Assembly (NCBI GenBank): GCA_035624455.1
Contig: DASPRM010000031.1
Coordinates: 1 to 48,037, forward strand
Direction of reading: 5' to 3'
Length of the DNA: 48,037 nucleotides
From: Terriglobales bacterium
GTDB lineage: Bacteria > Acidobacteriota > Terriglobia > Terriglobales > Acidobacteriaceae
Shown here in pieces: positions 37,751 to 47,167 of the stretch. Position 1 is the first letter of the stretch. Each line of letters opens with the position of its first letter. The notes beneath the pieces were generated by a model. The model saw only the letters and a program-made list of their open reading frames with translations, did not search any database and was not told the origin of the DNA. The position numbers were made by a program, and so were the translations under genes.

Positions 37751-40678
37751 ATGGGGTCAGGTCCAGCTATACGTGCCAGAACCAGCCGGTTCTCCAAATT
37801 CGTTGCCGGCCTGCTGATCACTCTGTTTGTTTCTGCGGTTTATCTTTACGGGTTTCCCACAGCCAATGTTTTCTACGCGGCGGTTGTACTGCTGCATGCG
37901 GGGCTGGGAGTGCTGGCCTCGTTCTTCCTGGTACCGCGAATTCCAAGCAGCCTCCGTCAGGGTAGCTGGGTGGCGAGGCTGGGTTGGCTGATGCTAACCG
38001 TGGGCGCCGTGCTCGGCCTCATGCTTGTATATACCGGAACTTCCCGACCGCAATGGAAGCTGCTCTACGCGCACATCGGCTTGATGGTAGTCGGCTGCGC
38101 GCTGCTGGTTGCGGACTGGTTGGTAAGGCGTACGAGCGAACCTGCGAATCCTGGTATTCAACTAGGGCGGGTGGTCGGTGTGCTGGTTTGCGCGGGGTTG
38201 CTGAGCATAGGAGCCTGGTACATGCGAACGGTCCGGTGGCAGCGCATGGCCAGCAATCGCATACAAAATCCTCAGCTACCGCCCGATTCGATGGATGGCG
38301 AAGGCGATGGTCCCAATGGTCGATTTTTCCCCAGCTCGGCGCAGACCAGGCACAGAGGCTTGATACCGTCGAAATACTTCATGGAATCGGACGCCTGCCA
38401 GCGTTGCCATCAAGACATCTTCAATCAGTGGAACAGCTCGGCACATCATTTCTCCTCATTCAACAATCAGTGGTACCGCAAGAGCGTCGAGTACATGCAG
38501 GACGTGGTCGGGGTACGGCCTTCGAAATGGTGCGCGGGATGCCATGATCCCGCGCTGCTCTACAGCGGCATGTTCGACACGCCGATCAAGCAGATCGTCA
38601 ATCGCCCGGAAGCGCAGGCTGGACTTGGGTGCATGATGTGCCACTCGATTGTTGAGGTGAAGAGCTCGATGGGGCAGGGGGACTTCTACCTGGCCTATCC
38701 CAAACTGCACGAGCTAGCGGCGAGCAGGAATCCGATTGTGCGAGCGCTGCACGATTTCACCATCAAGCTGAATCCGGAACCACATCGGCGGGTGTTTCTC
38801 AAGCCGTTCATGCGGGAGCAGACCGCAGAGTTCTGCTCGAGCTGCCACAAAGTTCACCTCGATGTACCCGTCAACAGCTACCGCTGGATTCGCGGCTTCA
38901 ACGAATATGACAACTGGCAGGCCAGTGGCGTTTCCGGGCAGGGTGCGCGTTCGTTCTACTATCCGCCGAAGCCGCAGCAATGCGCCGACTGCCACATGCC
39001 GTTCGAGAGATCGCACGACTTCGCGAATATCGATGGGTACGTGCACTCGCATCGTTTCCCGGCCGCCAATATGGCGGTCCCGACAGCCAATCAGGATCAG
39101 GCACAGTTGCAGCTGACCGAAAAATTTCTGAAAGACAAGGCCGTCACGGTTGATATTTTCGCGATCTCGCCGGCGGCGCCGCGGGCTGCAGGCGAAGGAG
39201 GTTCACAGAACGAGGTGGCCAGCACCTTTGCGGTCGGCGAAGAAGGGGAGTTGGGAGCGAAGGCCGCGGGAATCGAAGCCTCGCCTGTAACGGCGCCGTT
39301 GAACCGCGTGAACGCTAGCGTGCGGCGCGGAGATGATGTGCGCGTGGACGTGGTAGTGCGCACGCGTAAAGTGGGCCATTTCTTTCCCGGCGGCACTGTC
39401 GATGCTTATGACACATGGGTGGAGCTGAAGGCGGTCGATGATCGCGGCCAGGTGCTTTTCTGGAGCGGTGCGGTCGAGGATGACGGGCGAGGTCCGGTGG
39501 AAAAGGGCGCCCACTTTTATCGTTCGTTGCAGATCGATGCGCACGGCAATCCCATCAACAAACGAAATGCATGGTCCACGCGTTCGGTGGTGTATGTACG
39601 GCTGGTGCCGCCGGGTGCGGCCGACACAGTCCACTATCGTCTCCATGTGCCGGACAATGCGGGAAGCAAAATCCAGTTGCGAGCGCGGCTCTGCTACCGG
39701 AAGTTCGCCTGGTGGAACACCCACTTTGCCTTTGCAGGTGTGTACGATGAGCAGCAAAAAGAAGCGAAATACAGCTCCGACTTCGACGATCGCATGCAGG
39801 TTTTCAGGGGAGACACTTCCATTGTTTCGGGCAAGCTAAAGGAAGTTCCGAATCTGCCCATCGTGGAGATGTCAAGCAGCGAAGCGATTCTCCAGGTGCT
39901 GGCTAAGGGAGCGAAGGCGCCGGAGCCGACGACGGTGTTAAGTGCGGATGACTGGACGCGCTGGAATGACTACGGCATCGGCCTGCTGCTGCAGGGAGAC
40001 CTGAAGGGGGCACAAGCAGCTTTCCGGAAGATCACTGAGATTGATCCGAAAAATCCCGATGGGTGGGTGAACCTGGGGCGAGTGGCGGTGCAGGAGGGTG
40101 ATAACGACCGTGCCCGCGAGGTGCTGGAGAAAGCGCTGGCGCTGAAGCCGGATCTTGCGCGCACGAACTTTTTCTATGCGCGCGTCCTCAAGAACGAAGG
40201 CCAGTATGATCAAGCGGTAGCGCATCTGGAGACGGTGCTGGCGCAATATCCGCGCGACCGCGTGGCACGCAATGATCTCGGGCGTCTGTATTTCCTGAAG
40301 CGCCAATACAACGACGCGATCCGCGAACTGCAGAACGTACTGTCTGTCGATCCGGAAGACCTGCAGGCGCACTACAACTTGATGCTGTGCTATCAAGGAC
40401 TGGGCAATGACGAAATGGCGCGGCGTCACCGCAGGTTATATGAGCGCTTCAAGGCGGATGAATCGGCACAGGCAATTACGGGCGCCTACCGACAGAAACA
40501 TCCAGAGGACAACCTCGAGCGGCAGTCGGTGCATGAGCATGTGTCGATTCCGCTGTCACAACTGGCGCGTTATGACAGTACAGTCGCCAGGCAGCCGAGT
40601 AAGCCGAGTATTGGAAGCAAGACGGTGACGCACAAACAGGCGAAGCCCGTGATGGCTGCGGGGAGACAAGGACTGTAG
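37751..40678 (+). CDS. Membrane-anchored pentahaem cytochrome c554-like protein with TPR tail
   Basis: 975 aa. Start ATG 37751; GGGGTGAG lies upstream and a TTG at 37748 is equivalent. Five membrane segments (about 17-34, 41-62, 77-94, 104-124, 139-157) precede a periplasmic part with five CXXCH haem sites: CQRCH 216, CAGCH 261, CMMCH 294, CSSCH 362 and CADCH 411. Their layout is like cytochrome c554-type multihaem proteins. Residues about 500-700 are beta-rich, then TPR repeats (about 740-890: AFRKITEIDPKNPDGWVNLG, ALALKPDLARTNFFYARVL). A CRTAC1 protein starts 2 nt after its stop, so the two are co-expressed. A role in electron transfer is inferred; no quinol oxidase or terminal reductase is adjacent. 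Confidence 0.9.
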   Translation: MGSGPAIRARTSRFSKFVAGLLITLFVSAVYLYGFPTANVFYAAVVLLHAGLGVLASFFLVPRIPSSLRQGSWVARLGWLMLTVGAVLGLMLVYTGTSRPQWKLLYAHIGLMVVGCALLVADWLVRRTSEPANPGIQLGRVVGVLVCAGLLSIGAWYMRTVRWQRMASNRIQNPQLPPDSMDGEGDGPNGRFFPSSAQTRHRGLIPSKYFMESDACQRCHQDIFNQWNSSAHHFSSFNNQWYRKSVEYMQDVVGVRPSKWCAGCHDPALLYSGMFDTPIKQIVNRPEAQAGLGCMMCHSIVEVKSSMGQGDFYLAYPKLHELAASRNPIVRALHDFTIKLNPEPHRRVFLKPFMREQTAEFCSSCHKVHLDVPVNSYRWIRGFNEYDNWQASGVSGQGARSFYYPPKPQQCADCHMPFERSHDFANIDGYVHSHRFPAANMAVPTANQDQAQLQLTEKFLKDKAVTVDIFAISPAAPRAAGEGGSQNEVASTFAVGEEGELGAKAAGIEASPVTAPLNRVNASVRRGDDVRVDVVVRTRKVGHFFPGGTVDAYDTWVELKAVDDRGQVLFWSGAVEDDGRGPVEKGAHFYRSLQIDAHGNPINKRNAWSTRSVVYVRLVPPGAADTVHYRLHVPDNAGSKIQLRARLCYRKFAWWNTHFAFAGVYDEQQKEAKYSSDFDDRMQVFRGDTSIVSGKLKEVPNLPIVEMSSSEAILQVLAKGAKAPEPTTVLSADDWTRWNDYGIGLLLQGDLKGAQAAFRKITEIDPKNPDGWVNLGRVAVQEGDNDRAREVLEKALALKPDLARTNFFYARVLKNEGQYDQAVAHLETVLAQYPRDRVARNDLGRLYFLKRQYNDAIRELQNVLSVDPEDLQAHYNLMLCYQGLGNDEMARRHRRLYERFKADESAQAITGAYRQKHPEDNLERQSVHEHVSIPLSQLARYDSTVARQPSKPSIGSKTVTHKQAKPVMAAGRQGL

Positions 40679-40679
40679 C

Positions 40680-42548
40680 TTGGCTTTTCTATTGTCGAGG
40701 TCCATTCAAATCGCAAAACCTAAGATGTTATTCGGAACAGGGAGGCGCTCTCCAACAAAGATCAACTACCCCACCCAAGGCAAAAACGGGCCAGGATGGG
40801 GCACCCTCAAGAGCGTGGCCCTGACGTGTGGCGGATTCCTGCTGTGCGCGAGTTTAGCCTGGGCGCAAAAGCCGGGCGCGAATTCGGCACCACCGATCCG
40901 TTTCACCGACATCACGCAATCTGCCGGCATTCGGTTCGTTCACAACAATGGAGCCTTCGGGAAGAAGTATCTGCCAGAGACGCTGGGGCCGGGCTGCGCG
41001 TTCATCGATTACGACAACGACGGCAATCCCGACATCCTGCTGATCAATGGCGAGGACTGGCCGGGGCATCCGCATGTCCCAGGCAGCACGATGAAGCTGT
41101 ACCACAACAACGGCAACGGCACGTTTACCGACGTTACGGCGAAGGCTGGATTGGCAGTTCCCATCTATGGTATGGGGGTAGCCGTGGGTGACTATGACAA
41201 CGATGGTTACGATGACATCTTTGTCACCGCTCTTGGCCAGAGCCATCTGTTTCACAACAATCGCAACGGGACATTCACCGACGTGACGAAGCAGGCTGGT
41301 CTGTGGGGGCCGAACGAATTCAGCACCAGCGCCGCCTGGGTGGACTATGACAAGGACGGCAAGCTGGACCTGGTGGTCGCGAATTACGTGCAGTGGTCGC
41401 CGGAGACGGATCTCACCTGCACGCTCGATGGCACGCACAAGTCGTATTGCACGCCGGAGTCGTACAAAGGCGCATCGGCGCGGTTGTGGCACAACCTGGG
41501 GAACGGCAAGTTTGAAGATGTGACCCGGAAGGCGGGACTCTACGATCCCACCGGCAAGAACCTGGGGATTGCGATTCTCGATTACAACGGGGACGGCTGG
41601 CCAGACATCATGCTGGCTAACGACACGCAGCCGAACAAACTCTATTTGAATAACCGGAATGGTACGTTCAGCGAGCGTGGCGTGCAGGCGGGAGTAGCCT
41701 TCAACGAAGATGGCGTGGCGCGCGCCGGTATGGGTACCGATGCTGCGGATTACGATCGCAGCGGCCGGGCGAGCCTGGTTATCAGCAATTTTTCGAATCA
41801 GATGATGTCGCTGTATCACAACGAAGGCAACGGGCTGTTCGTGGATGAAGCGGCGCATTCGGAAGTCGGCAAAGCCAGCCTGCTGACCCTTGGCTTCAGT
41901 TGTTTCTTTCTTGATTACGATCTCGATGGCTGGCCCGACATGTTCGTCGCCAATGGGCATATCGAGAGCGACATTGAGAAAATCCAGAAGCGAATCAAAT
42001 ACAAGCAGCCGCCGCATCTGTTTCGGAACCTGGGAAATGGCAAGTTCACCGATGTTTCCGAGTCGCTGGGCGCTGCTTTCGCGTTACCGCGGGTAGCGCG
42101 CGGGGCAGCCTATGCGGACATAAATAATGATGGCGCGCTCGACCTGCTGATCATGACCAACGCCGGACCGGCTCTGCTGTTTCGCAACGAAGGGGCGACC
42201 AACCACAGCCTGCGGGTGAAACTGGTGGGAACAAAGTCTAATCGCGATGGCATCGGGGCAGTGGTGCGCGTCACCAGCGGCCAGGACAAACAGTGGCAGG
42301 TGCTGCACAGCGGCGGATATCTATCTCAAAGCGAACTGGTGTTGACGTTCGGTCTGGGAACAAGCGCGAAGGTGAACACGGTTGAGGTGGATTGGCCGAG
42401 CGGGCAGGCTGATCGACTGTCCGATGTGTCAGCCGGCCAGACGATTACGATTCAGGAAGGCAAGGGAATCGTTGCTAACCGGCCGTACGGGACTCGAACC
42501 GGAACGGCGGTGGCGAGGGCAGGCCATAACGGTCGCAGGAGCTTCTAA
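40680..42548 (+). CDS. CRTAC1-type FG-GAP repeat protein with ASPIC/UnbV domain
   Basis: 622 aa from TTG 40680, chosen for AAGGA 7 nt before it and for the 1-nt gap to the cytochrome stop. ATG 40725 and GTG 40815 are alternatives; GTG 40815 would place the signal peptide (ALTCGGFLLCASLAWAQ) at the very N-terminus. Propeller repeats cover about 75-510, with PPIRFTDITQSAGIRFVHNN and many Ca loops (DYDNDGNPDILLI, DYDKDGKLDLVV, DYNGDGWPDIML). The ASPIC/UnbV domain (about 515-595) has NRDGIGAVVRV and SQSELVLTFGLG. CRTAC1-like proteins are often next to multihaem cytochromes or TPR proteins in Acidobacteria. Function unknown. Confidence 0.87.
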   Translation: MAFLLSRSIQIAKPKMLFGTGRRSPTKINYPTQGKNGPGWGTLKSVALTCGGFLLCASLAWAQKPGANSAPPIRFTDITQSAGIRFVHNNGAFGKKYLPETLGPGCAFIDYDNDGNPDILLINGEDWPGHPHVPGSTMKLYHNNGNGTFTDVTAKAGLAVPIYGMGVAVGDYDNDGYDDIFVTALGQSHLFHNNRNGTFTDVTKQAGLWGPNEFSTSAAWVDYDKDGKLDLVVANYVQWSPETDLTCTLDGTHKSYCTPESYKGASARLWHNLGNGKFEDVTRKAGLYDPTGKNLGIAILDYNGDGWPDIMLANDTQPNKLYLNNRNGTFSERGVQAGVAFNEDGVARAGMGTDAADYDRSGRASLVISNFSNQMMSLYHNEGNGLFVDEAAHSEVGKASLLTLGFSCFFLDYDLDGWPDMFVANGHIESDIEKIQKRIKYKQPPHLFRNLGNGKFTDVSESLGAAFALPRVARGAAYADINNDGALDLLIMTNAGPALLFRNEGATNHSLRVKLVGTKSNRDGIGAVVRVTSGQDKQWQVLHSGGYLSQSELVLTFGLGTSAKVNTVEVDWPSGQADRLSDVSAGQTITIQEGKGIVANRPYGTRTGTAVARAGHNGRRSF

Positions 42549-42656
42549 GGCGGCCTAACGATGATGTGATCCGAGAATTTTTCCCAGCGTTGCAACCCTC
42601 ATAGGAAAGACTTGGCCGCGGTCACCAACCACAAGGTCCTTCGACTCGGACGCGGC

Positions 42657-42678
42657 GGACAGGCGAGATCGCCTGTCC
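42657..42678. terminator. Perfect hairpin between convergent genes
   Basis: Stem GGACAGGCGA / TCGCCTGTCC, 10 bp with a 2-nt loop, between the CRTAC1 gene (+) and the TonB-dependent protein gene (-). A bidirectional terminator is likely, though no T tract is seen. It is the core of copy B of the dispersed repeat. Confidence 0.5.
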
Positions 42679-42697
42679 TGCACAAACCAACCGCCGT

Positions 42698-42714
42698 CCT
42701 CGCTCAGGATGACA
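42698..42714. repeat. Dispersed intergenic repeat, copy B (CCTCGCTCAGGATGACA)
   Basis: 16 of 17 bases are the same as 28296-28312. It follows the hairpin at 42657-42678 in the 175-bp gap, just as copy A follows its hairpin. Confidence 0.5.
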
Positions 42715-42723
42715 CTCACTGAA

Positions 42724-45700
42724 TCAGAAGGTGATCTTGCCGGCAAACTGAATTCCCCGTGGGCCTCCACTGCCCAGGAAGGGATTGCCGATGCCTACAT
42801 CGCCGGTGGCCGTCAATGGATAGAAGCCGGTATGGCGGCCGGTAGCCGGATCAGGGGCGCCGGGATCAGCGATGAAGTTGGGCATGATGGGGTTAGCGAA
42901 GTTCGGGTGATTGAACAGGTTGAAGAACTCAGCCCGAATCTGCAGATTTACCTTCTCCGTAATGGGCGTGTTCTTGAAGATGGAGAAGTTGACTTCCTTG
43001 AACGACGGCCCCCTCAACGAGTTCCGCCTCAAATCGCCGAAATGGCGCGTGCCGGCGACACAGTTGGACTCATCCGTAGCGCCCGGATTCAGATTGGGAT
43101 TCCAGGTGCACGGCACGGCAAATGAACTCAGGTCGAGGAAGTTAAACGGAGCGCTGCCGAAGCGAATTGGTCCGACCACGTCCGGGCGATCGAAGCCCTC
43201 GCCAGCTCCGGAGTAATCTCCTTCGAAGAAGTAATTGAGATGAAACGGCTGCCCATCCTGCAGGCTGATTACGCCATCGAGACCCCAACCGTTCTTCAAG
43301 CGGCTCATGCTGCCGCTTAACCTGGGAAATTCATAAGTGAAATTCCAAGTGAAACGGCGGCGGATATCGAAACTGGAGTTACCGCGTTCGCCGAGCGGGT
43401 TCAAGCTGTTGGTGGGTTGCGCCTGATTTGGACTAAAGTCTTCGCTGTCGCTGGCATCGTCAATCGAGTGCGACCAGGTGAAGTTGACCTGACTGGAGAA
43501 ACCATGCCAACTGCTCAGGCGCAAGCTGGTCTGGAGGGCGTGGTAGATGGAGGTCGCCTTCGATTCCTCCATATTGATGTAGAAGAGGTTGGAAAAGGGC
43601 CGCGCCACGCCATAAGCGCTGACTCCATTTGCCAGGTCAAAGGCCGTGATCTGTGCCTGACTCGGCTGGTTGATGTCACGGAAGCGGAATAGCTTTGTGC
43701 CCTTCGTCCCTACGTATCCGACCTGCAGGACCGCTTTGTTGCCGAATGCCCGCTGCAGGTTGAGGTTGAAATTTTGTATGTAGGGCGTGCGCATGTTGGG
43801 ATCAGTGGCAAAGAAATCTCCCAGCGGCCCGGCGCTAGCGACGTCGTACACAGGAATATTAGGATCCAGTGCCCCGCCGCTAAGGGCCAGTTTCTGGATA
43901 GCTGCGGGACCGATTCCAGGGTAAGCGGGTCCGGGACAGAAAGCGCAGTTCCAGGGCAGGTGGCCGAGGAAGATGTCCTGGGCGAAGGCGTCGTAGAAGA
44001 TTCCCCAGCCGCCGCGAATGACCGTCTTGCCTTTTCCGGTGAGGTCGTAAGCGAAGGCGATGCGCGGCGCGAAATTGTTGTAGTCCTTATCGTACAGTTG
44101 CCCGACGGGAACGTTGTCTCCGCCGCCGGTGGGAACAAATTGATAGAGGAGGTTGTCCTTCTCGCCCACAACGCCGAAGTAGTCCCAGCGCAAACCAAGG
44201 TTCAGCGTAAGGCGCGGACTCCAGCGCAAGCTGTCCTGAACGTAGAAGCCGTGATTGTTTTGGAAAGTATGTCGTAGGGTGTTGCCGCGACGCTGCGACC
44301 CGTCGTCGGGTGTGCCTTGGAGGAAATCGGCCAATGTGTCAAAGCTCAGCGAGCCCCGGAAAGAATTCTCGAATCGTTGCGTGATGGTAGTGCGGCGAAA
44401 TTCGTAACCCAATTTCAGGTCATGACGCCCGAATTTCCAGGAGTAGTTGTCCAGGAAATGCCAATTGGAGTCCACCCGGTTGCGTGGAATTCCCTCAGTG
44501 GCGCCGATTTGAGAAAAATTCTCCACATTGATGACGGGCAAGCCGCCCTCATAAGCGCCTACGCCAGTGTTGAGACCGATCGATGATGGATCAAAGCTCT
44601 GATCCTCAGGGAAGAATCCTTCGACGAAACGGTTCCAACCCAAGCGGGCTTCATTGACTTGGGTGGATCCGATGACTCTCACCCAGGAAAGCGAGACCAG
44701 TTGCACACGCGTGGGAGTTGTGGTGTTGAAGCCGGGCAGGAGGCCTCCGGCAAGCTGGGCGAAGGGAAAGCTCTGGTCACTGTCGCCGAAGTAATAGCGG
44801 CCACTGACGAGGTTATGTATGTTGAAGTTGTGATCGACCTTGGCAATCATGCTGTCCACGCGATTCTTGAATGGCGTGGCGGTGGACAAGTTGGGACATC
44901 CACCACTGCCGAAATTAGGCGCCGGCCAGGGATGGCGGGCTAACAGCTTCTGAATAACCGGATTGGGGGAGTCGTTGGGACTCAGGGAGCCATCGGCGGA
45001 GCTTCCAGTGGGCACGCAGCTAAGGCCAGCCTGCTTTCCCGATTCGCGCTGCCCTTCGTAGTCCACGTAGAAGAAAGTCTTATCTTTGATAATGGGTCCG
45101 CCGAAAGATCCGCCGAATTGGTTATTGAGAAATGAATTCTTGGAGAGATCCGAAGTGTTGAAAAAATTCCGGGCACCCAGTTGTCCGCTGCGCCAGTATT
45201 CCAGCGCAGAGCCATGCCACTGATTGGTGCCACTCTTGGTGACGATGTTCACGATGGCACCGGAATTGCGGCCGTACTCCGCTTCATAGTTGGATAAGAC
45301 CCGCAGCTCCGCGACGGCATCCAGGGGCAAGATCGTGGCCGGATCGCCAAATACGCCGGCCTCATTGATGGCAGGAAGGTTTCGATAACCATCGTTCATA
45401 TCGGTGCCGTCGAGCAGGAAATTATTGGAGCGTCCGCGCGAGCCATTCATGGAGAACAGTCCGTACGAACCGGGGGAATCAGAAATCTGATCGGGAGAGC
45501 CGGCAATCCCAGGATTCAAGTAGATGAGCTTGGTGAAGTCACGCCCGTTGATCGGTATATCCTGAATCTGCCCGGTGGTGAGCGTGCCGCCCAATTCTGA
45601 GGAGGTGGTTTCCACCTGCGGGAGGTCTTCGCCGGTGACTTCGACTACCTGGGATATTTGTCCCGGCTTGAGTTGGGCATCCACCCGCCGTTCGGTGGCG

Positions 45701-45984
45701 ACGTTCGCTTCAACTCCGCGGGTAGCCCAGGTTTGAAATCCGGTCTGGGTTATAGTGACCATATAGGTGCCGATGGGAAGCTCGGGGACCGCGTAGCTGC
45801 CGTCAGCGCTGGTCTGCGTGGTGCGTTCCAGGCCCGTACTCATATTGCGGACAGTTACGGTCGCGTCTGCGACCGTTGCTCCGGAGGAGTCAGTCACCGT
45901 TCCCAGAATCGTCCCTCGAAAAGTCTGGCCGACCAACGTTGCCGAACCAAGCGCGATCAATGCGAGTATGCGGAGGAGTCTCAT
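42724..45984 (-). CDS. TonB-dependent transporter, Oar-like, with carboxypeptidase regulatory-like domain
   Basis: 1086 aa outer-membrane protein. Start ATG 45984 follows AAGGGG with an 8-9 nt spacer and opens MRLLRILALIALGSATLVGQ; the frame open to 46266 has no support. Residues about 22-110 are a carboxypeptidase-D regulatory-like domain (GTVTDSSGATVADATVTVRN). The plug follows (about 120-245: QIQDIPINGRDFTKLIYLNP, FLLDGTDMNDGYRNLP, VLSNYEAEYGRNSGAIVNIV). The beta-barrel extends to the C-terminus GIQFAGKITF. Oar-like proteins of this layout are expanded in Acidobacteria and are thought to take up large oligomers. Substrate unknown. No adjacent TonB, ExbB or SusD gene. Confidence 0.92.
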   Translation of the reverse strand: MRLLRILALIALGSATLVGQTFRGTILGTVTDSSGATVADATVTVRNMSTGLERTTQTSADGSYAVPELPIGTYMVTITQTGFQTWATRGVEANVATERRVDAQLKPGQISQVVEVTGEDLPQVETTSSELGGTLTTGQIQDIPINGRDFTKLIYLNPGIAGSPDQISDSPGSYGLFSMNGSRGRSNNFLLDGTDMNDGYRNLPAINEAGVFGDPATILPLDAVAELRVLSNYEAEYGRNSGAIVNIVTKSGTNQWHGSALEYWRSGQLGARNFFNTSDLSKNSFLNNQFGGSFGGPIIKDKTFFYVDYEGQRESGKQAGLSCVPTGSSADGSLSPNDSPNPVIQKLLARHPWPAPNFGSGGCPNLSTATPFKNRVDSMIAKVDHNFNIHNLVSGRYYFGDSDQSFPFAQLAGGLLPGFNTTTPTRVQLVSLSWVRVIGSTQVNEARLGWNRFVEGFFPEDQSFDPSSIGLNTGVGAYEGGLPVINVENFSQIGATEGIPRNRVDSNWHFLDNYSWKFGRHDLKLGYEFRRTTITQRFENSFRGSLSFDTLADFLQGTPDDGSQRRGNTLRHTFQNNHGFYVQDSLRWSPRLTLNLGLRWDYFGVVGEKDNLLYQFVPTGGGDNVPVGQLYDKDYNNFAPRIAFAYDLTGKGKTVIRGGWGIFYDAFAQDIFLGHLPWNCAFCPGPAYPGIGPAAIQKLALSGGALDPNIPVYDVASAGPLGDFFATDPNMRTPYIQNFNLNLQRAFGNKAVLQVGYVGTKGTKLFRFRDINQPSQAQITAFDLANGVSAYGVARPFSNLFYINMEESKATSIYHALQTSLRLSSWHGFSSQVNFTWSHSIDDASDSEDFSPNQAQPTNSLNPLGERGNSSFDIRRRFTWNFTYEFPRLSGSMSRLKNGWGLDGVISLQDGQPFHLNYFFEGDYSGAGEGFDRPDVVGPIRFGSAPFNFLDLSSFAVPCTWNPNLNPGATDESNCVAGTRHFGDLRRNSLRGPSFKEVNFSIFKNTPITEKVNLQIRAEFFNLFNHPNFANPIMPNFIADPGAPDPATGRHTGFYPLTATGDVGIGNPFLGSGGPRGIQFAGKITF

Positions 45985-46273
45985 TGGGGGTCCCCTTCGT
46001 GATTGGAAAATGCCGAACATTCTACGCCTGATCCGAGGTCGCTGAGGGATGGCAGAGTGAATTCCACTCGGATGGCCCCCAGGGTGTGAGGTCGCCAGAG
46101 TCGTGCTGCAAGCCACGCATTGAGGTAGTGGTTGGAAGATTGTGGGACGCCAGCAGATTGTCGGACCTATGCCTCGAACACGAGAGCGACATTGGTTGGC
46201 CAGGCAAGATCGCGCGAGTGACGTGATAAAATTGCTTTTTTGTCCGATTGGTTGATGTGATTCCAAAAGCTAC

Positions 46274-46350
46274 AGGCCCGTAGCTCAGTTGGTTAGAGCG
46301 CTTCCTTGACACGGAAGAGGTCAGAGGTTCGAGTCCTCCCGGGCCTACCA
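46274..46350 (+). tRNA. tRNA-Val (GAC)
   Basis: 77 nt with encoded CCA. Acceptor stem AGGCCCG / CGGGCCT, D arm GCTC-loop-GAGC, anticodon stem CTTCC / GGAAG with loop TTGACAC (anticodon GAC, valine), T loop TTCGAGT. One A-C mismatch at the base of the T stem. The 289-bp gap before it shows no gene and no convincing promoter. Confidence 0.95.
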
Positions 46351-46356
46351 GTTATC

Positions 46357-46536
46357 TTATTGAATCTGCTGGGTAGGTTCCGGCAGTCCTGCCGCACATG
46401 CTTCGAACTCGTCACCATTGGTCACCAATTGCGCCAACTTTTCGACCGCCGCCCGCTGATGCGCGGGAATCGGAACCGTGTAGATTTGGAAAGGCAATCT
46501 TTCCAGCCCGCTTTTTACCTGTGTAAATGGGGATTT
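46357..46536 (-). pseudogene. Possible decayed reading-frame remnant beside tRNA-Val
   Basis: An open frame of 59 codons without ATG or GTG ends 7 nt from the tRNA. It reads QIYTVPIPAHQRAAVEKLAQ and continues protein-like to the stop. A +1 frame in the same stretch reads LKIPIYTGKKRAGKIAFPNL. This suggests a shifted C-terminal relic of a gene. I cannot name it. The 289-bp gap holds nothing else, and chance coding is not excluded. Confidence 0.25.
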
Positions 46537-46639
46537 TCAGTTGAACCCCGGGAGCCGGCAGGGTGAGACGCCCTTCGCTGCGCATTTCTGATATCCTCCC
46601 GTGGCCCTGGGCTAGCTCTGTCGTTGTAATATAGGGAAG

Positions 46640-47047
46640 GTGGAACTCCTCCTCAATCTCCTATGGCTGATCGTCGCTACATTCCTGTTCGCAGGAATGT
46701 GTTGCCATCGCCGGAGTTTGAAAAAACCACCTAGTGACTGGAAGACAGTCTTAGCCAGCCTCGTGTGTATAGCGGCGCTTCTTTTTCCCGCCATTTCCCT
46801 AACCGACGATTTGCACGTTGAGTACCTGGCAACGGATGCTCCAGCCAAACGAATTTCGCAGCTCATATCCACCGATCATCAGAACGGCACGGCAGTTATC
46901 TTCGCTGCCTTTCTGCTACTGATCACTACCCTGGCGTCTCTATCTGCCCTACCTTGGGGCATCGCGTCCTCTGAAGGATCTTCTCTACCACTCGACGGCT
47001 TCCTGGCTTCCTTGATCGCACGGGCCCCGCCCCTGTTCGCTCTATAA
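46640..47047 (+). CDS. Small membrane protein upstream of efflux adaptor
   Basis: 135 aa from GTG 46640; an AGGGAAGG abuts the start, an unusually short spacing, but no other start is possible after the in-frame TAG at 46613. It has three hydrophobic segments: an N-terminal helix (ELLLNLLWLIVATFLFAG), a second (VLASLVCIAALLFPAISLTD) and a third (TAVIFAAFLLLITTLASL). The DDLH motif after the second helix is one I associate with small proteins found next to RND efflux operons in Acidobacteria. Function unknown. It lies 120 bp before the adaptor gene, in line with co-transcription. Confidence 0.65.
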   Translation: MELLLNLLWLIVATFLFAGMCCHRRSLKKPPSDWKTVLASLVCIAALLFPAISLTDDLHVEYLATDAPAKRISQLISTDHQNGTAVIFAAFLLLITTLASLSALPWGIASSEGSSLPLDGFLASLIARAPPLFAL

Positions 47048-47167
47048 GTCTGCGCGATCCGTTCTAACGACATTTTCTAGCTCAGACAAAAGCCCAGCCG
47101 GGCCAGATGAAAGAAGATGAACTACTTACACCTGCCGTTCAGTCGTATAGCGTCGGGTTCGCCTGCG

